From Bifidobacterium myosotis (GTDB taxonomy: Bacteria; Actinomycetota; Actinomycetes; Actinomycetales; Bifidobacteriaceae): a DNA stretch of 64,000 bases. The notes beneath the pieces were generated by a model, which had not been told where the DNA came from, did not search any database, and saw only the letters and a list, made by a program, of their open reading frames with translations. The position numbers and the translations under genes were made by a program. The stretch is taken from contig NZ_MWWW01000004.1 in the NCBI RefSeq assembly GCF_002259745.1, positions 1 to 64,000 on the forward strand, read 5' to 3'. Below, in pieces: positions 14,959-24,481 of this stretch (positions are counted from its first letter, which is position 1; every line of letters begins with the position of its first letter).

Positions 14959-16983
14959 CTACTCCAGCTCCACCGCGCCGGTGTACAGCTGGTAGTACTC
15001 GCCCTTGAGGGCGATGAGCTCGTCGTGCGAGCCGCGTTCGATGATGCGGCCGTGGTCGAGCACCATGATCACATCGGAGTTGCGCACGGTGGACAGGCGG
15101 TGCGCGATCACGAAGACCGTGCGCCCCTTCATCAGCGCATCCATGCCGGCCTGCACGACCTCCTCGGTACGGGTATCGATCGAGGAGGTGGCCTCGTCGA
15201 GAATCAGCGCCGGCGGATCGGCCACGGCGGCACGCGCAATGGAGATCAGCTGGCGCTGACCCTGCGAAAGCCCGGAGCCGTCACCCTCCAGCACCGTCTG
15301 ATACCCCTGCGGCAGCATGCGGATGAAGCCGTCCGCATTGACCAGACGCGCCGCCTCGATGCACTCCTCGTCGGTGGCGTTCAGACGACCGTACCGGATG
15401 TTGTCCATCACAGTACCGGTGAACAGGTTCACGTCCTGCAACACCACGCCCAGCGAACGGCGCAGATCGGGCTTGCGGATGTTCGCCACGGAGATGCCGT
15501 CGTACAGGATCTGGCCTTCCTGGATGTCATAGAACCGGTTGATGAGGTTCGTGACCGTGGTCTTGCCGGCACCGGTGGCACCCACCAGCGCCACCTTCTG
15601 ACCGGGCTTGGCGAACCATGTGATGTCGTGCAGCACCGGCTTGTCCGGATTGTAGCCGAACGTCACATTGGTGAAGCGCACATCACCGCGCAGCAGCGTC
15701 AGTCGTCCGTCCGGCGAAGTGACGGCCTGCTCCCTGGCCTTGATGGCCACCTCGCGCGCGGACCCGCGCAGCTTCTCGGCAGCCTTGAGGGACCGGGTGC
15801 CGTCGTCGCCGGCCTCGCGCTTCCACGCCCAGTGGCCGGTCTCGTGATCGACCTCGCGCATCGTGCGGCCGTCCTCGTCGAGCTCGACGTTCACCAGCGT
15901 CACGGTACCGCCGTCGGTCTCGACCGGCTCGTCCATCAGCGCGAAGATGCGGGAGGCGCCGGCCAGAGCCATCATCACCATGTTGAGCTGCATCGACACC
16001 TGGCCCAGCGGGTTGATGAACGAACGGGAGAGGGTCAACAGCGAAATCAGCGTGCCCAGCGTGAGCGGGCCTGCACCGGACAGGCCGAAGTTGCCCACAC
16101 CGGCGAGCGCCATGGCGCCGCCCACGATGGCGAGCAGAATGTAGAGCACGTAGCCCATGTTGCCCACGATCGGCATGGTGACGTTGCCCCAAGTGTTCGC
16201 TTCGGCCGACGCCTCGAACAGCTCACGGTTCTTCTCGTCGAAGGTCTTCTGCGTGGTGTCCTCGTGATTGAACACCTTGATGACCTTCTGGCCGTTCACC
16301 GACTCCTCCACGAAGCCGTTCACGTCGCCGAGCCACTGCTGCTGCTTGACGAAGTACCGTCCGGCGCGGGAGACGACCGCGCGCACGATGAAGAACAGCA
16401 GCACGGTGAACAGCAGCACGAACAGGGTGATCGGCACGGACAGCCACAGCATCGAGACGATGGCCGCGAGCGCGGAGACCAAGGAGGCGAACATCTGCGG
16501 GAACGACTGCGAGATCGCCTGACGCAGGGTGTCGGTGTCGTTGGTGTAGCGGCTCATGATGTCGCCATGCTCGTTGGTGTCGAAGTAGCGGATCGGCAGG
16601 TGCTGCTGGTGGGCGAACATGTCGTCGCGGATCTTCTTGAGCGTGCCCTGCTCGACGGTGACGACCAGCCACACCCACAGCCAGCTCGCGACGATGCCAG
16701 ACACGTACAGGCATCCCATCAGGGTGACCGCGCGCAGCAGCGGACCCCAGTCGGGGTTCGTCTGGCCGACCATCGGCAGGATATAGGAGTCGATCAGGGA
16801 CTGGAGGAACAGCGCGGAACCGGCTTGGGCGGCGGCGCCGATGAGGATGCACGCCACAATGAGGACCACGCGCAACCGGTACTGCAGGATGTATCCGAAG
16901 ATGCGCTTGGTGGTGCCGGGCGCGGCCTTGCCCATCGCCGGCTTGCGGTTACGGAAGTTCTGCTGCTTCTGCTGGTCGCTCAT
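14959..16983 (-). CDS. ABC exporter, fused membrane and ATPase subunit (catalytically complete half)
   Basis: 674 residues: a type IV ABC exporter membrane domain with six segments (residues 20-320), then an ATPase domain. Walker A is VGATGAGKTTV, the signature LSQGQRQ, and Walker B/Glu ALILDEATSSIDTRTE with its catalytic glutamate. A 60-residue linker between domains is rich in charged residues. It is the second gene of an operon with the ABC subunit at 16980-19019, overlapping it by 4 nt. The two should form a heterodimeric drug or lipid exporter controlled by the MarR protein upstream. Confidence 0.92.
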   Translation of the reverse strand: MSDQQKQQNFRNRKPAMGKAAPGTTKRIFGYILQYRLRVVLIVACILIGAAAQAGSALFLQSLIDSYILPMVGQTNPDWGPLLRAVTLMGCLYVSGIVASWLWVWLVVTVEQGTLKKIRDDMFAHQQHLPIRYFDTNEHGDIMSRYTNDTDTLRQAISQSFPQMFASLVSALAAIVSMLWLSVPITLFVLLFTVLLFFIVRAVVSRAGRYFVKQQQWLGDVNGFVEESVNGQKVIKVFNHEDTTQKTFDEKNRELFEASAEANTWGNVTMPIVGNMGYVLYILLAIVGGAMALAGVGNFGLSGAGPLTLGTLISLLTLSRSFINPLGQVSMQLNMVMMALAGASRIFALMDEPVETDGGTVTLVNVELDEDGRTMREVDHETGHWAWKREAGDDGTRSLKAAEKLRGSAREVAIKAREQAVTSPDGRLTLLRGDVRFTNVTFGYNPDKPVLHDITWFAKPGQKVALVGATGAGKTTVTNLINRFYDIQEGQILYDGISVANIRKPDLRRSLGVVLQDVNLFTGTVMDNIRYGRLNATDEECIEAARLVNADGFIRMLPQGYQTVLEGDGSGLSQGQRQLISIARAAVADPPALILDEATSSIDTRTEEVVQAGMDALMKGRTVFVIAHRLSTVRNSDVIMVLDHGRIIERGSHDELIALKGEYYQLYTGAVELE

Positions 16984-19019
16984 CGCGTCTCTCCTTTCTG
17001 GTCGGTGCGCTGCTCAGCGCGCTGCTCAGCGCTCTGCCCAGTGCTCTGCTCGTTACGCTGCTCGGCACGCTGCTCAGTACGGCCGGCTTCACTATGCCCG
17101 ACGGACTCAACCGCCTTCCCGGCATCGGCCCGCGCCTCGAGCTCGGCCTGCCCGGCCGCGGTGTTGCGGGTCTGGGATTCGTAGATGGACCGGTATTCGT
17201 CGCAGGTCGCGAGCAGCTCCTCGTGGGTGCCGCGGGCCATGATGCGGCCCTCGTCCATCACGAGGATCATGTCGGACTCCTGCACGGAGGCCACGCGCTG
17301 GGCGATGATGATCTTGGTGGTGTCCGGGATTTCGTGGTGGAACGCCTCGCGGATCAGTCGGTCGGTCTTGGTGTCCACGGCGCTCGTGGAATCGTCCAGA
17401 ATCAGGATCTTCGGCTTCTTGAGCAGCGCGCGGGCGATGCACAGGCGCTGTCGCTGGCCGCCGGAGACGTTGGTGCCGCCCTGTTCGATGTACGTGTCGT
17501 ACTTGTCCGGGAACTCCTGGATGAAGCCGTCGGCCTGCGCGAGCTGGCATGCGTGGCGAATCTGCTCGTCGGTGGCGTTCGGGTCGCCCCAGCGCAGGTT
17601 CTCCGCGATGGTGCCGGAGAACAGCACGTTCTTCTGCAGCACCATGGCCACCTGGTCGCGCAGCACCTCGAGGTCGTAGTCGCGCACGTCGCGGCCGCCC
17701 ACCTTGAGCGAACCTGCGGAGACGTCGTACAGCCTTGGGATGAGCTGGACGAGCGAGGACTTGGCCGAGCCAGTGCCGCCCACGATGCCGATGGTCGCGC
17801 CGGAGGGGATCGTGAGGTTGATGCTGTCGAGTACGGGCTTCTCGGAGCTGTCGGAGTAGCGGAAGGTGACGTCGTCGAACTCGATGGACCCGTCCGCCAC
17901 GGTCGTCACCGGAGCCGCCGGGTCGCTCACGGTGCTCTGCTCCTGCAGCACCTGGCAGATACGCTCGGCGGAGGCCTGGGAGATGATGATCATGACGAAG
18001 ATCATCGACAGCATCATCATGGCCATGAGGATCTGCATGGCATAGGTGACCAGGGCGGTCAGGTCGCCGGTGGTCAGTCCCACGGCGGCGTTGTTGCCGG
18101 AGGCGACGATCTGCTGGGCGCCCAGCCAGGAGATGAGGATCATCGAGGCGTAGACGCAGAACATCATGATCGGACTGTTGAAGCTCATGATGCGCTCGGC
18201 CAGACGGAAGTCCTTGAAGATGCGCTTGGAGATGCGGTCGAACTTGTTGATCTCGAAGGATTCTCGGTTGTAGGACTTCACCACGCGGATGCCCTGCAGG
18301 TTCTCGTCCACCACATTGTTGAGCGTGTCGTAGGTGTGGAACACGCGCTCGAACACCGGATGCACCAGCACCGCGAGACCGCACAGGCCGATGGCCATGA
18401 TCGGGATGCAGGCAAGGAACACCATGGAGATGCTCGAGCTGATGCGGAACGAGAAGATCCACGCCACGATCACCATGATCGGGGCGCGCACACCCATGCG
18501 GATCATCATGCCGTACGCCATCTGCAGGTTTGTCACATCGGTGGTCAGGCGTGTGATGATCGAACCGGTGGAGAACCGGTCGATGTTGGTGAAGCTGAAG
18601 CGCTGCACCTGCTCGAACTGGTCGTGGCGCAGGTTCTTGGCGAAGCCGGCGGCCGCGATGGCGGCGTACTTGCCGGCGAAGAAGCCACAGCTCAGGGAGA
18701 CCAGCGAGCAGATCAGCAGAATCAGGCCGAACTTGACGATGGCTGGCATGGAACCGCCGCTGATGCCCTGGTCGATGAGCGAGGCCATGACCGTAGGGAT
18801 GACGATCTCCAGGATGCTTTCGACCAGCACGAATACCGGGGCGAGCAGGCTCTCCTTGGTGTATTCGCGCATGGACCCGGCCAGCGTGCGCAGGATGTGC
18901 TTCGGCTTGGCCGGTTCGACGGCCTTGCGGGACTTCTCGATCGCCGCCTCGGTCGCGGCGGCGCTGGCACCTGCGCCATTGGGCGTATCGGGAGTCGCAT
19001 CGATTGTCTTATCGCTCAT
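16980..19019 (-). CDS. ABC exporter, fused membrane and ATPase subunit (degenerate catalytic site)
   Basis: 679 residues with a six-segment membrane domain and an ATPase domain. Walker A reads GGTGSAKSS, the signature VSGGQRQR, and Walker B is followed by Asp instead of Glu (ILILDDSTSAVDTKTD). This is the usual pattern of the non-catalytic half in heterodimeric bacterial exporters. The C-terminal tail is rich in Glu, Gln, Arg and Thr, with repeats of the EQR(A/N)EQ type. It overlaps the MarR gene upstream by 11 bp and its partner downstream by 4 bp, so the three are one operon. Confidence 0.92.
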   Translation of the reverse strand: MSDKTIDATPDTPNGAGASAAATEAAIEKSRKAVEPAKPKHILRTLAGSMREYTKESLLAPVFVLVESILEIVIPTVMASLIDQGISGGSMPAIVKFGLILLICSLVSLSCGFFAGKYAAIAAAGFAKNLRHDQFEQVQRFSFTNIDRFSTGSIITRLTTDVTNLQMAYGMMIRMGVRAPIMVIVAWIFSFRISSSISMVFLACIPIMAIGLCGLAVLVHPVFERVFHTYDTLNNVVDENLQGIRVVKSYNRESFEINKFDRISKRIFKDFRLAERIMSFNSPIMMFCVYASMILISWLGAQQIVASGNNAAVGLTTGDLTALVTYAMQILMAMMMLSMIFVMIIISQASAERICQVLQEQSTVSDPAAPVTTVADGSIEFDDVTFRYSDSSEKPVLDSINLTIPSGATIGIVGGTGSAKSSLVQLIPRLYDVSAGSLKVGGRDVRDYDLEVLRDQVAMVLQKNVLFSGTIAENLRWGDPNATDEQIRHACQLAQADGFIQEFPDKYDTYIEQGGTNVSGGQRQRLCIARALLKKPKILILDDSTSAVDTKTDRLIREAFHHEIPDTTKIIIAQRVASVQESDMILVMDEGRIMARGTHEELLATCDEYRSIYESQTRNTAAGQAELEARADAGKAVESVGHSEAGRTEQRAEQRNEQSTGQSAEQRAEQRTDQKGETR

Positions 19020-19578
19020 TCATCTCCTCCTTCGTATCGTTCTTCATGTTGTGCTCCACATCACAATCGGATGGCTCGGAGGCATAGCGGAGCCGCTCGG
19101 ATTCACGCTCGGGATCGCGCTCGGATTCACGCTCAAACTCCCGTTGCGCCGCGTCCACGTTGTCCCGCAGACGCTTCACATATTGCATGAGCTGCTCGGT
19201 CTCCGTCGGGGTGAATCCCCTCGACAGCAGACGCTCCACTCGCTCGCCATTCGCCGTAAGGTCGGCAACGATGGCATCCGCCTTCTCGGTGAGCACGATT
19301 TTCTTGAGCCGGGCGTCGTGGGCGACCGATTCGCGCACGATAAGCCCTTTCTTCTCCATCAACGCCAGCACGCGCGAGGCCGTGGACCGGCTGATGCAGA
19401 ACTTCTGCTCGATGGTGTGCTGGTAGATGTCCCTATCCCGGTTGCGGGCAAGGAACATGATGATATGTGCGTTCCCGCCGGTGGCGATGCGAGCCGATTC
19501 CGGCATCGTCTCGCCAAGATACCGGTTCACCGCTTTGACGAGCGCCCGCAAATCGAAGCTGAGGATACGACGGTCCAC
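19009..19578 (-). CDS. MarR-family transcriptional regulator
   Basis: 189 residues. The winged helix spans about residues 35-130: QHTIEQKFCISRSTASRVLA as the recognition helix region, the wing LIVRESVAHDARLKKIVLTE, then a dimerisation helix. The C-terminal 50 residues are unusually charged (ERESERDPERESERLR). It heads an operon with the two ABC exporter genes and probably represses it until a toxic ligand binds. Direct repeats at 19652-19677 are candidate binding sites. Confidence 0.88.
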   Translation of the reverse strand: MDRRILSFDLRALVKAVNRYLGETMPESARIATGGNAHIIMFLARNRDRDIYQHTIEQKFCISRSTASRVLALMEKKGLIVRESVAHDARLKKIVLTEKADAIVADLTANGERVERLLSRGFTPTETEQLMQYVKRLRDNVDAAQREFERESERDPERESERLRYASEPSDCDVEHNMKNDTKEEMNER

Positions 19579-19651
19579 AACCCCTCCATTCGCGACTGTT
19601 GCTTATGCACCCTATATGCACCCTATCTGCAACGAAGCATGGTATTACGTC

Positions 19652-19677
19652 CCATATACAACAGTTCCATATACAAC
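19652..19677. promoter_or_regulatory. Direct repeats upstream of the MarR-ABC operon
   Basis: CCATATACAAC occurs at 19652-19662 and again at 19667-19677, a 15-bp period. CTATATGCACC-type repeats lie just before, at about 19608-19630. They lie in the only non-coding region in front of marR and are candidate operators or part of the promoter. Confidence 0.4.
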
Positions 19678-19760
19678 AATCGGCGTGTCGCGAAAACTGC
19701 CATCCCAAGGCAAACAGCCCCAGCACAGAAGAAATCAGCCACAAGCCACCGCATACGGCT

Positions 19761-19792
19761 GAGGGGAGCCCGAAACCCATCGGACTCCCCTC
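19761..19792 (-). terminator. Terminator hairpin after the first GH3 gene
   Basis: GAGGGGAG at 19761-19768 pairs with CTCCCCTC at 19785-19792, 27 bp beyond the GH3 stop on the minus strand. Confidence 0.5.
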
Positions 19793-19818
19793 GGCATGCA
19801 CACGAGCGAGCGCGTGAC

Positions 19819-22101
19819 CTACTTCGTCAGCTTGGCGTACTCCTCGAGCATGAAGGCGGTGAGATCCTTGCCGGCCGCACCCAGCAGCGTGGGCAGCGAG
19901 TTGATTGGCATGGAGTTGAGGAACAGGCGCATCATGGCGTTGTCCGGCAGCTTGGGCAGCTCGCCGCGCTCGCCGGCGGCGTCCACCGCCTCGACCACCT
20001 TGGCACCAACCGGATCGGCGGACCATTCACCGAAGGACGACCATTCGGTCAGCGGCATGGACTTGCCATCACCCTCCAACGCCACGGTCGCGGTCGCGGC
20101 GATGTCACGGCTGGACGTGCCCACCTCGACCGTGTACTCGCCGGTCTCCACATGCCAATCGCCGTACTTCTCGGACCAGTAGGCGAACGCACGCTCGTCC
20201 AACTCGATGGTCACGGTCTTGGATTCGCCGGCTCCAAGGAACACCTTCTCGAAGCCCTTGAGCTCATGGACCGGGCGGGCCACGTCGGATTTGCCGGGCG
20301 CGACGTACACCTGCACGGTTTCGGCGGCGGGCACGTCGGACGTGTTGGTCACGGTCGCGGTCACGGATGCGGTGTTGGCACCGGTCTTGGCCACGGCCAC
20401 GCCGCCGATTTCGAACGTCGCGTAGCTCAGGCCGTAGCCGAACGGGTAGTCCACGGCCTTGCCGTAGGTGTCGTAGTAGCGATAACCCACGAACACGCCC
20501 TCGCCGTAGTCCACATGGCCCTCCTCGCCGGGCCAGTTGAGCATGCTCGGGTCGTCGTTGATGTCCATCGGGATGGACTGGGCGAGCTTGCCGGACGGGC
20601 TCACCTTGCCGAAGATCACGTCGGCGAGCGCCGGCCCGCCGGCCTGGCCGAGCAGCCACGCCTCGAGAATGCCCTTGGCGTACTTGGCCCACGGCGCCAC
20701 GGAGACGACGGAGCCATTGGACAGCACCACGACCACGTTCGGGTTCACTGCGGCCACTTGACGCAGCAGCTCGATCTGCTTGGCGGGCATGTCGATGTTC
20801 TCACGGTCGAAGCCCTCGGATTCGGCCTCTTCCGGCAGTCCCAGGAACATGAGCACGGTTTCGGCGCGGCGTGCGGCCTCGACGGCCTCGGTCTCGAGCG
20901 CCGGGTCGGCGGGAGCGAGGTCGAGCGTGAAGCCGGGGGCGAAGTCGGCCTTGATGCCGCGCGCCGCGAGCGTATCGAGGAACGAGGTCATCTTGGTGGG
21001 GGTGATGTGGGAGGAGCCGCCGCCCTGATAGCGCGGGGTGCGGGCGAATTCGCCGATGACAGCGATCGCAGCGGCGCCGTCAGCCCGCCCGTCGGCGGCC
21101 GGAGCGAGAGGCAGGATCGCGTGCTCGTTCTTAAGCAGCACCATCGATTCGACGGCGGCCTGATGCGCCACCTCGTCGTGAGCCTCCACGTCGAAGCGGT
21201 AATTCTCAACGCTCATCGCGGCGCGGGCCTTGTTGGTCAGGTCAATCATGCCCTGGGCCATGCGGTCGAGCTGCGCGGGGTCGATACGGCCGTCGCGCGC
21301 GGCGTAGACGATCTGCTCGTCGGTGTAGCTCGGCGGCATTTCGAGGTTGAGCCCGGCGTTGAGCGAGGCCACACGGTCGTGGTCGGCGCCCCAGTCGGAC
21401 ATGACGATGCCCTTGAATCCCCACTCGCCGCGCAGCACGTCGGTGAGCAGCCAATGGTTCTGGGCGGAATGGACGCCGTTGATCTTGTTGTAGGAGCACA
21501 TGATGGTCCACGGCTGGGCGGTCTTGACGATGTGCTCGAAGGCCGGCAGGTAAATCTCGCGCAGGGCGCGCTGGGAAATGCGGGCGTCCACGCGCAGGCG
21601 GTCGGTCTCCTGATTGTTGGCGGCGAAATGCTTGAGCGAAGTGCCCACGCCCTTGGACTGCACACCCTCGACGATGCCGACCGCCTCATGACCGGCCAGA
21701 TACGGGTCCTCGGACCAGTACTCGAAGCAACGGCCGCCCAGCGGGTTGCGCTTGATGTTGACGCCGGGCCCAAGGATCACGGCGACCTTCTCCTGCACGC
21801 ATTCCTCGCCCATCGCCTCGCCGACCTCGCGGATGAGCGCCGGGTTCCACGAGCTGGATAGGCCCGCGGCCGGCGGGAAGCAGGTGGCCGGCACGGAGTC
21901 GTTGAGGTCGGTTTCGCTGGTGTTGGAGGCCAGGGATTTCCTCAGGCCGTGGGGGCCGTCGGTGATCATGTAGCCGGGGATGCCCTTGTGCTCGACGCCC
22001 TGCAGGTGCCAGGCGTCGCCGCCGGAGGTCAGGGACGCCTTTTCCTCGAGGGTGAGATCGCTGACGGATGGGTAGGACGGGGTCGTGCTGGTTTCGCTCA
22101 T
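19819..22101 (-). CDS. GH3 beta-glucosidase
   Basis: A 760-residue, probably cytoplasmic enzyme. The GH3 N-terminal barrel contains ITDGPHGLRKS, GGRCFEYWSEDPYLAG, SLKHFAANNQE and the nucleophile block GIVMSDWGADHD (Asp near residue 235). The alpha/beta sandwich domain follows (LRQVAAVNPNVVVVLSNGS), then a C-terminal fibronectin III-like domain (FGYGLSYATFEIG...). It should remove beta-linked glucose from imported plant or aryl glucosides. It is divergent from the TetR gene at 22487, with palindromes between them. No other gene accompanies it in its operon. Confidence 0.93.
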   Translation of the reverse strand: MSETSTTPSYPSVSDLTLEEKASLTSGGDAWHLQGVEHKGIPGYMITDGPHGLRKSLASNTSETDLNDSVPATCFPPAAGLSSSWNPALIREVGEAMGEECVQEKVAVILGPGVNIKRNPLGGRCFEYWSEDPYLAGHEAVGIVEGVQSKGVGTSLKHFAANNQETDRLRVDARISQRALREIYLPAFEHIVKTAQPWTIMCSYNKINGVHSAQNHWLLTDVLRGEWGFKGIVMSDWGADHDRVASLNAGLNLEMPPSYTDEQIVYAARDGRIDPAQLDRMAQGMIDLTNKARAAMSVENYRFDVEAHDEVAHQAAVESMVLLKNEHAILPLAPAADGRADGAAAIAVIGEFARTPRYQGGGSSHITPTKMTSFLDTLAARGIKADFAPGFTLDLAPADPALETEAVEAARRAETVLMFLGLPEEAESEGFDRENIDMPAKQIELLRQVAAVNPNVVVVLSNGSVVSVAPWAKYAKGILEAWLLGQAGGPALADVIFGKVSPSGKLAQSIPMDINDDPSMLNWPGEEGHVDYGEGVFVGYRYYDTYGKAVDYPFGYGLSYATFEIGGVAVAKTGANTASVTATVTNTSDVPAAETVQVYVAPGKSDVARPVHELKGFEKVFLGAGESKTVTIELDERAFAYWSEKYGDWHVETGEYTVEVGTSSRDIAATATVALEGDGKSMPLTEWSSFGEWSADPVGAKVVEAVDAAGERGELPKLPDNAMMRLFLNSMPINSLPTLLGAAGKDLTAFMLEEYAKLTK

Positions 22102-22259
22102 GATGCCTCTTTCCTTGAGTCATTTTCCTTGGGTCGTCGCGATGGGTACGCGGGTCCGATGTGCGGTCACGTCGGTTCGTTGGATTATGCGCGACGCGTG
22201 TTCGGCGTCACGCACCGGCCGGGGTTTCTTCCGTGAATCCCGCGGCCGACTTTTTATCG

Positions 22260-22343
22260 ACCAACCGGTTGGTAGGTAGATTATCAAAACCGGAAGCACA
22301 ACACGCCGAAATCATTTGGAATCCTTACCAACCAACCGTAAGG
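22260..22343. promoter_or_regulatory. TetR operators between GH3 and tetR
   Basis: ACCAACCGGTTGGT (22260-22273) is a perfect 14-bp palindrome. About 50 bp away, CCTTACCAACCAACCGTAAGG (arms CCTTAC/GTAAGG, 22323-22343) carries the same ACCAACC core. Both lie in the divergent promoter region and are the likely sites for the adjacent TetR regulator. Confidence 0.6.
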
Positions 22344-22486
22344 TAGCGGATAATCTTGCTTGATACGATGCAGCGATGCACTGTGCAGAAAGCGCCGCGC
22401 AAGCCCTATCGCCCTCGGCTGCAACCTGTGATCCGCAACCGCACCAGTTACCAGCTCCCGGCCTCGGGAGCGGAGAAGAGAAACGC

Positions 22487-23086
22487 ATGAACGACCCCAC
22501 CCCCTCCCCCGCCGCGTCGGCGGACGACCGCCGCAACGCCATCATCGAGGCGACCGTCGAATCCTTCGGCAGGCTCGGCTACTACGGCACCTCGCTGCAG
22601 CGCATCGCCACCGAAGTCGGGCTCACCAAGGCCGGCGTGCTGCATTACGTGGGCAGCAAGGAGGGGCTGCTGGACCTCGCGCTCACCGAAACCTACGACC
22701 AGCAGACCGTGGACATCATGGCCGCGATGGTCACCGAGGAGCGCCCGCTCATCGCCGAGATGTGGCGCAAGGTGGTGGCGGTGAACGCCGCCCGTCCGGC
22801 GCTGGTGCACATGTTCTCCACCCTGAGCGCCGAGGCGCTCGACCCCGCGCATCCGGCGCACGACTATTTCGCCCGCCGCGAGCACGACACCGTGGCCAAC
22901 GCGCTCAACATCAACTGGCGCGTACCGGATGGCGTGAACGTGGAGCATCTTCTGCAGGCCGGCTTCTCGATGATGGACGGCCTCCAGCTGCGCTGGCTGC
23001 GCTCCCCCGGCCGGGACCTTGCCGCCATGTGGGCCGACTGCGAGGACGCGCTCATGCCGTTGCCGCTGTGGGAGGGGTATCGGTAG
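22487..23086 (+). CDS. TetR-family regulator (paralogue group, copy 1)
   Basis: 199 residues with an N-terminal TetR HTH: RRNAIIEATVESFGRLGYYG, TSLQRIATEVGLTKAGVLHY, VGSKEGLL. The C-terminal domain ends in LPLWEGYR. ATG 22487 is preferred because GGAGAAGAG precedes it and the HTH follows about 20 residues later. It is divergent from the GH3 gene and probably represses it. Four relatives occur in this window (27820, 33164, 44405, 49583). All share the form HTH, LxFxxLSAEALDP.HPxH, and a terminal P-x-P-x-W-x-G/N-Y. Confidence 0.9.
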   Translation: MNDPTPSPAASADDRRNAIIEATVESFGRLGYYGTSLQRIATEVGLTKAGVLHYVGSKEGLLDLALTETYDQQTVDIMAAMVTEERPLIAEMWRKVVAVNAARPALVHMFSTLSAEALDPAHPAHDYFARREHDTVANALNINWRVPDGVNVEHLLQAGFSMMDGLQLRWLRSPGRDLAAMWADCEDALMPLPLWEGYR

Positions 23087-23138
23087 AGCACAGGCTGGGT
23101 TCTGTTTCCGCCGGCGCCTGCTCCAGTAGCGGCCCCTG

Positions 23139-23338
23139 TTCTGGGCATATCCGGCATATATACGAATCCCTACAACGCATTCTGGGTATATGCGGTACAT
23201 GAGGAACGGATTTCCCTCTCCTCATGTACCGCATATGCCCAGAACCGGCTTCATGGTATGGATATGCCCAGAATAAACGGTCGTCATATGCCCAGAACAG
23301 CCGTCCCGGCATACCGAATCGTCGTCATATGCCCAGAA
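23139..23338. repeat. Intergenic structured repeat, copy A
   Basis: Six copies of the 12-mer ATATGCCCAGAA or its complement start at 23139 and 23180 (reverse; the second has one change) and at 23233, 23262, 23286 and 23327 (forward). The 23180 and 23233 copies form the base of a 26-bp hairpin (23180-23205 with 23219-23244, one mismatch, 13-nt loop). It lies between convergent genes (tetR and an esterase). Copy B at 30221-30462 has the same sites at the same spacing. It probably ends transcription in both directions, but the 12-mer array is not explained by that. Confidence 0.85.
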
Positions 23339-23410
23339 CACCTAGTTGAAGACGTCCCGAACAATCAATCGACTGAACCGAACACCACTGGGCCAACCAG
23401 TACCCGCTAT

Positions 23411-24337
23411 TTACACATAGTGCCTGCAATAGCCGGCGATGTCACGAATCACCTGATGCGCCTCGGTAGCCTCGGGATCGCCGGCCTGCACGATGTTGAA
23501 GACGTGGCCCAGCACACGCTCACCGCCCTTGGGCCACACGCTCATCGCATGGTCCCTATGGCGAGCGTGCAGGATGCGCGCCAGCTCGTAGGTGTTGTCG
23601 GCGATGAAATCCTCCACGCTGGTAATCATGTAGGTGGGCGGCACGCCGCCGTCCACCACCAGCTTGTCGAGATCGAGGTAGCGGTCGATCTTGATGTGGT
23701 CGGCCGGCGTCTGCAGATAGCCCTCCATGTAGTAGCCCAGCGCAGTGGCGTGCACGCCGCCCGCGAGGCGGAACATGCCGGAGGTGACGACCAGCGCCTT
23801 CACATCGAGGCCGGAGGACCGCAGTCCCAGTGCGCCGGCGAGCTGCGCGGAGCCGTTGGCCGCGGTCAGGTACAAAGCCAGCGCGCCGCCCGCCGAGTCG
23901 CCGGTCACACATACACGCCCAGTGTCGAGCCCGTACGCCGACCCGCAGTCCCGAATCCAATCAAGCACCGCCATGGCGTCGTTCAGCTGGTCGGGGAAAC
24001 TGACCTGAGGCACAAGACGGTAGTTTGCGTTCACCACGGCGAATCCTTCGCGGGCGAGCAGCATGTCGCGGCATTCATTGTTCTCTTTGTTGCCGTAGTA
24101 CAGGCCACCGCCATGGAAGTCGACGATAACCGGCAGTTTGGCGGCGCCCGACGCGCCAGCCTGGGCCGGCCTATAGATATCAAGCAGATGGTTCGTATCG
24201 CCATCATCCACATAGGAGATGTCCTTGATGCGCTCGACGTCCTCCGGCAGCACCTGGGCGGCGAGGTGCGGCGCGTCGCCGGCCGCCATGGCGCTGACGT
24301 TCGCGGCGAACAGGTCACGCGCTTCCTGACTGATCAT
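23411..24337 (-). CDS. Alpha/beta hydrolase, HSL-type esterase
   Basis: 308 residues with the acetyl-esterase pattern: VIVDFHGGGLYYGNKENNEC (oxyanion), VCVTGDSAGGALALY (nucleophile), ITSVEDFIAD (acid) and GERVLGHVFNI (His). It is cytoplasmic and is the last gene of an MFS, CocE-type hydrolase and esterase set on this strand. It likely hydrolyses an acyl ester of the compound imported by the MFS. It resembles the esterase at 11656-12669 in architecture but is clearly a different protein. Confidence 0.85.
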   Translation of the reverse strand: MISQEARDLFAANVSAMAAGDAPHLAAQVLPEDVERIKDISYVDDGDTNHLLDIYRPAQAGASGAAKLPVIVDFHGGGLYYGNKENNECRDMLLAREGFAVVNANYRLVPQVSFPDQLNDAMAVLDWIRDCGSAYGLDTGRVCVTGDSAGGALALYLTAANGSAQLAGALGLRSSGLDVKALVVTSGMFRLAGGVHATALGYYMEGYLQTPADHIKIDRYLDLDKLVVDGGVPPTYMITSVEDFIADNTYELARILHARHRDHAMSVWPKGGERVLGHVFNIVQAGDPEATEAHQVIRDIAGYCRHYV

Positions 24338-24384
24338 GATTGGCTCCTTTGCATGAAATCACTTCTGTATTTGTATACGATGAA

Positions 24385-24406
24385 GGCCCCGACTGGTGTC
24401 GGGGCC
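24385..24406 (-). other. Intercistronic hairpin
   Basis: GGCCCCGAC and GTCGGGGCC (24385-24393 and 24398-24406, TGGT loop) form a strong 9-bp stem between the CocE-type and esterase genes. It may be a partial terminator or an mRNA stability element. The 144-bp gap holds nothing else. Confidence 0.5.
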
Positions 24407-24481
24407 GAGTTCATAGGCATCGTCGTCCATCGGCAGGGCTGCCAACGAACGACGATATCCGATTCCTTACCAGCCGTTGCC

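Noticed and set aside
14518-17184. 888-residue plus-strand open frame opposite the ABC exporter gene
   Set aside because: It is the antisense shadow of the exporter gene, rich in His, Arg and Gly and without a family motif.
18334-21861. 1175-residue plus-strand open frame
   Set aside because: It runs antisense through an ABC gene, a MarR gene and a GH3 gene. The high GC content removes stops in that frame.
23139-23338. CRISPR-like array in the 12-mer repeats
   Set aside because: Units are too short, in both orientations, and the spacing is irregular but copied between two loci.
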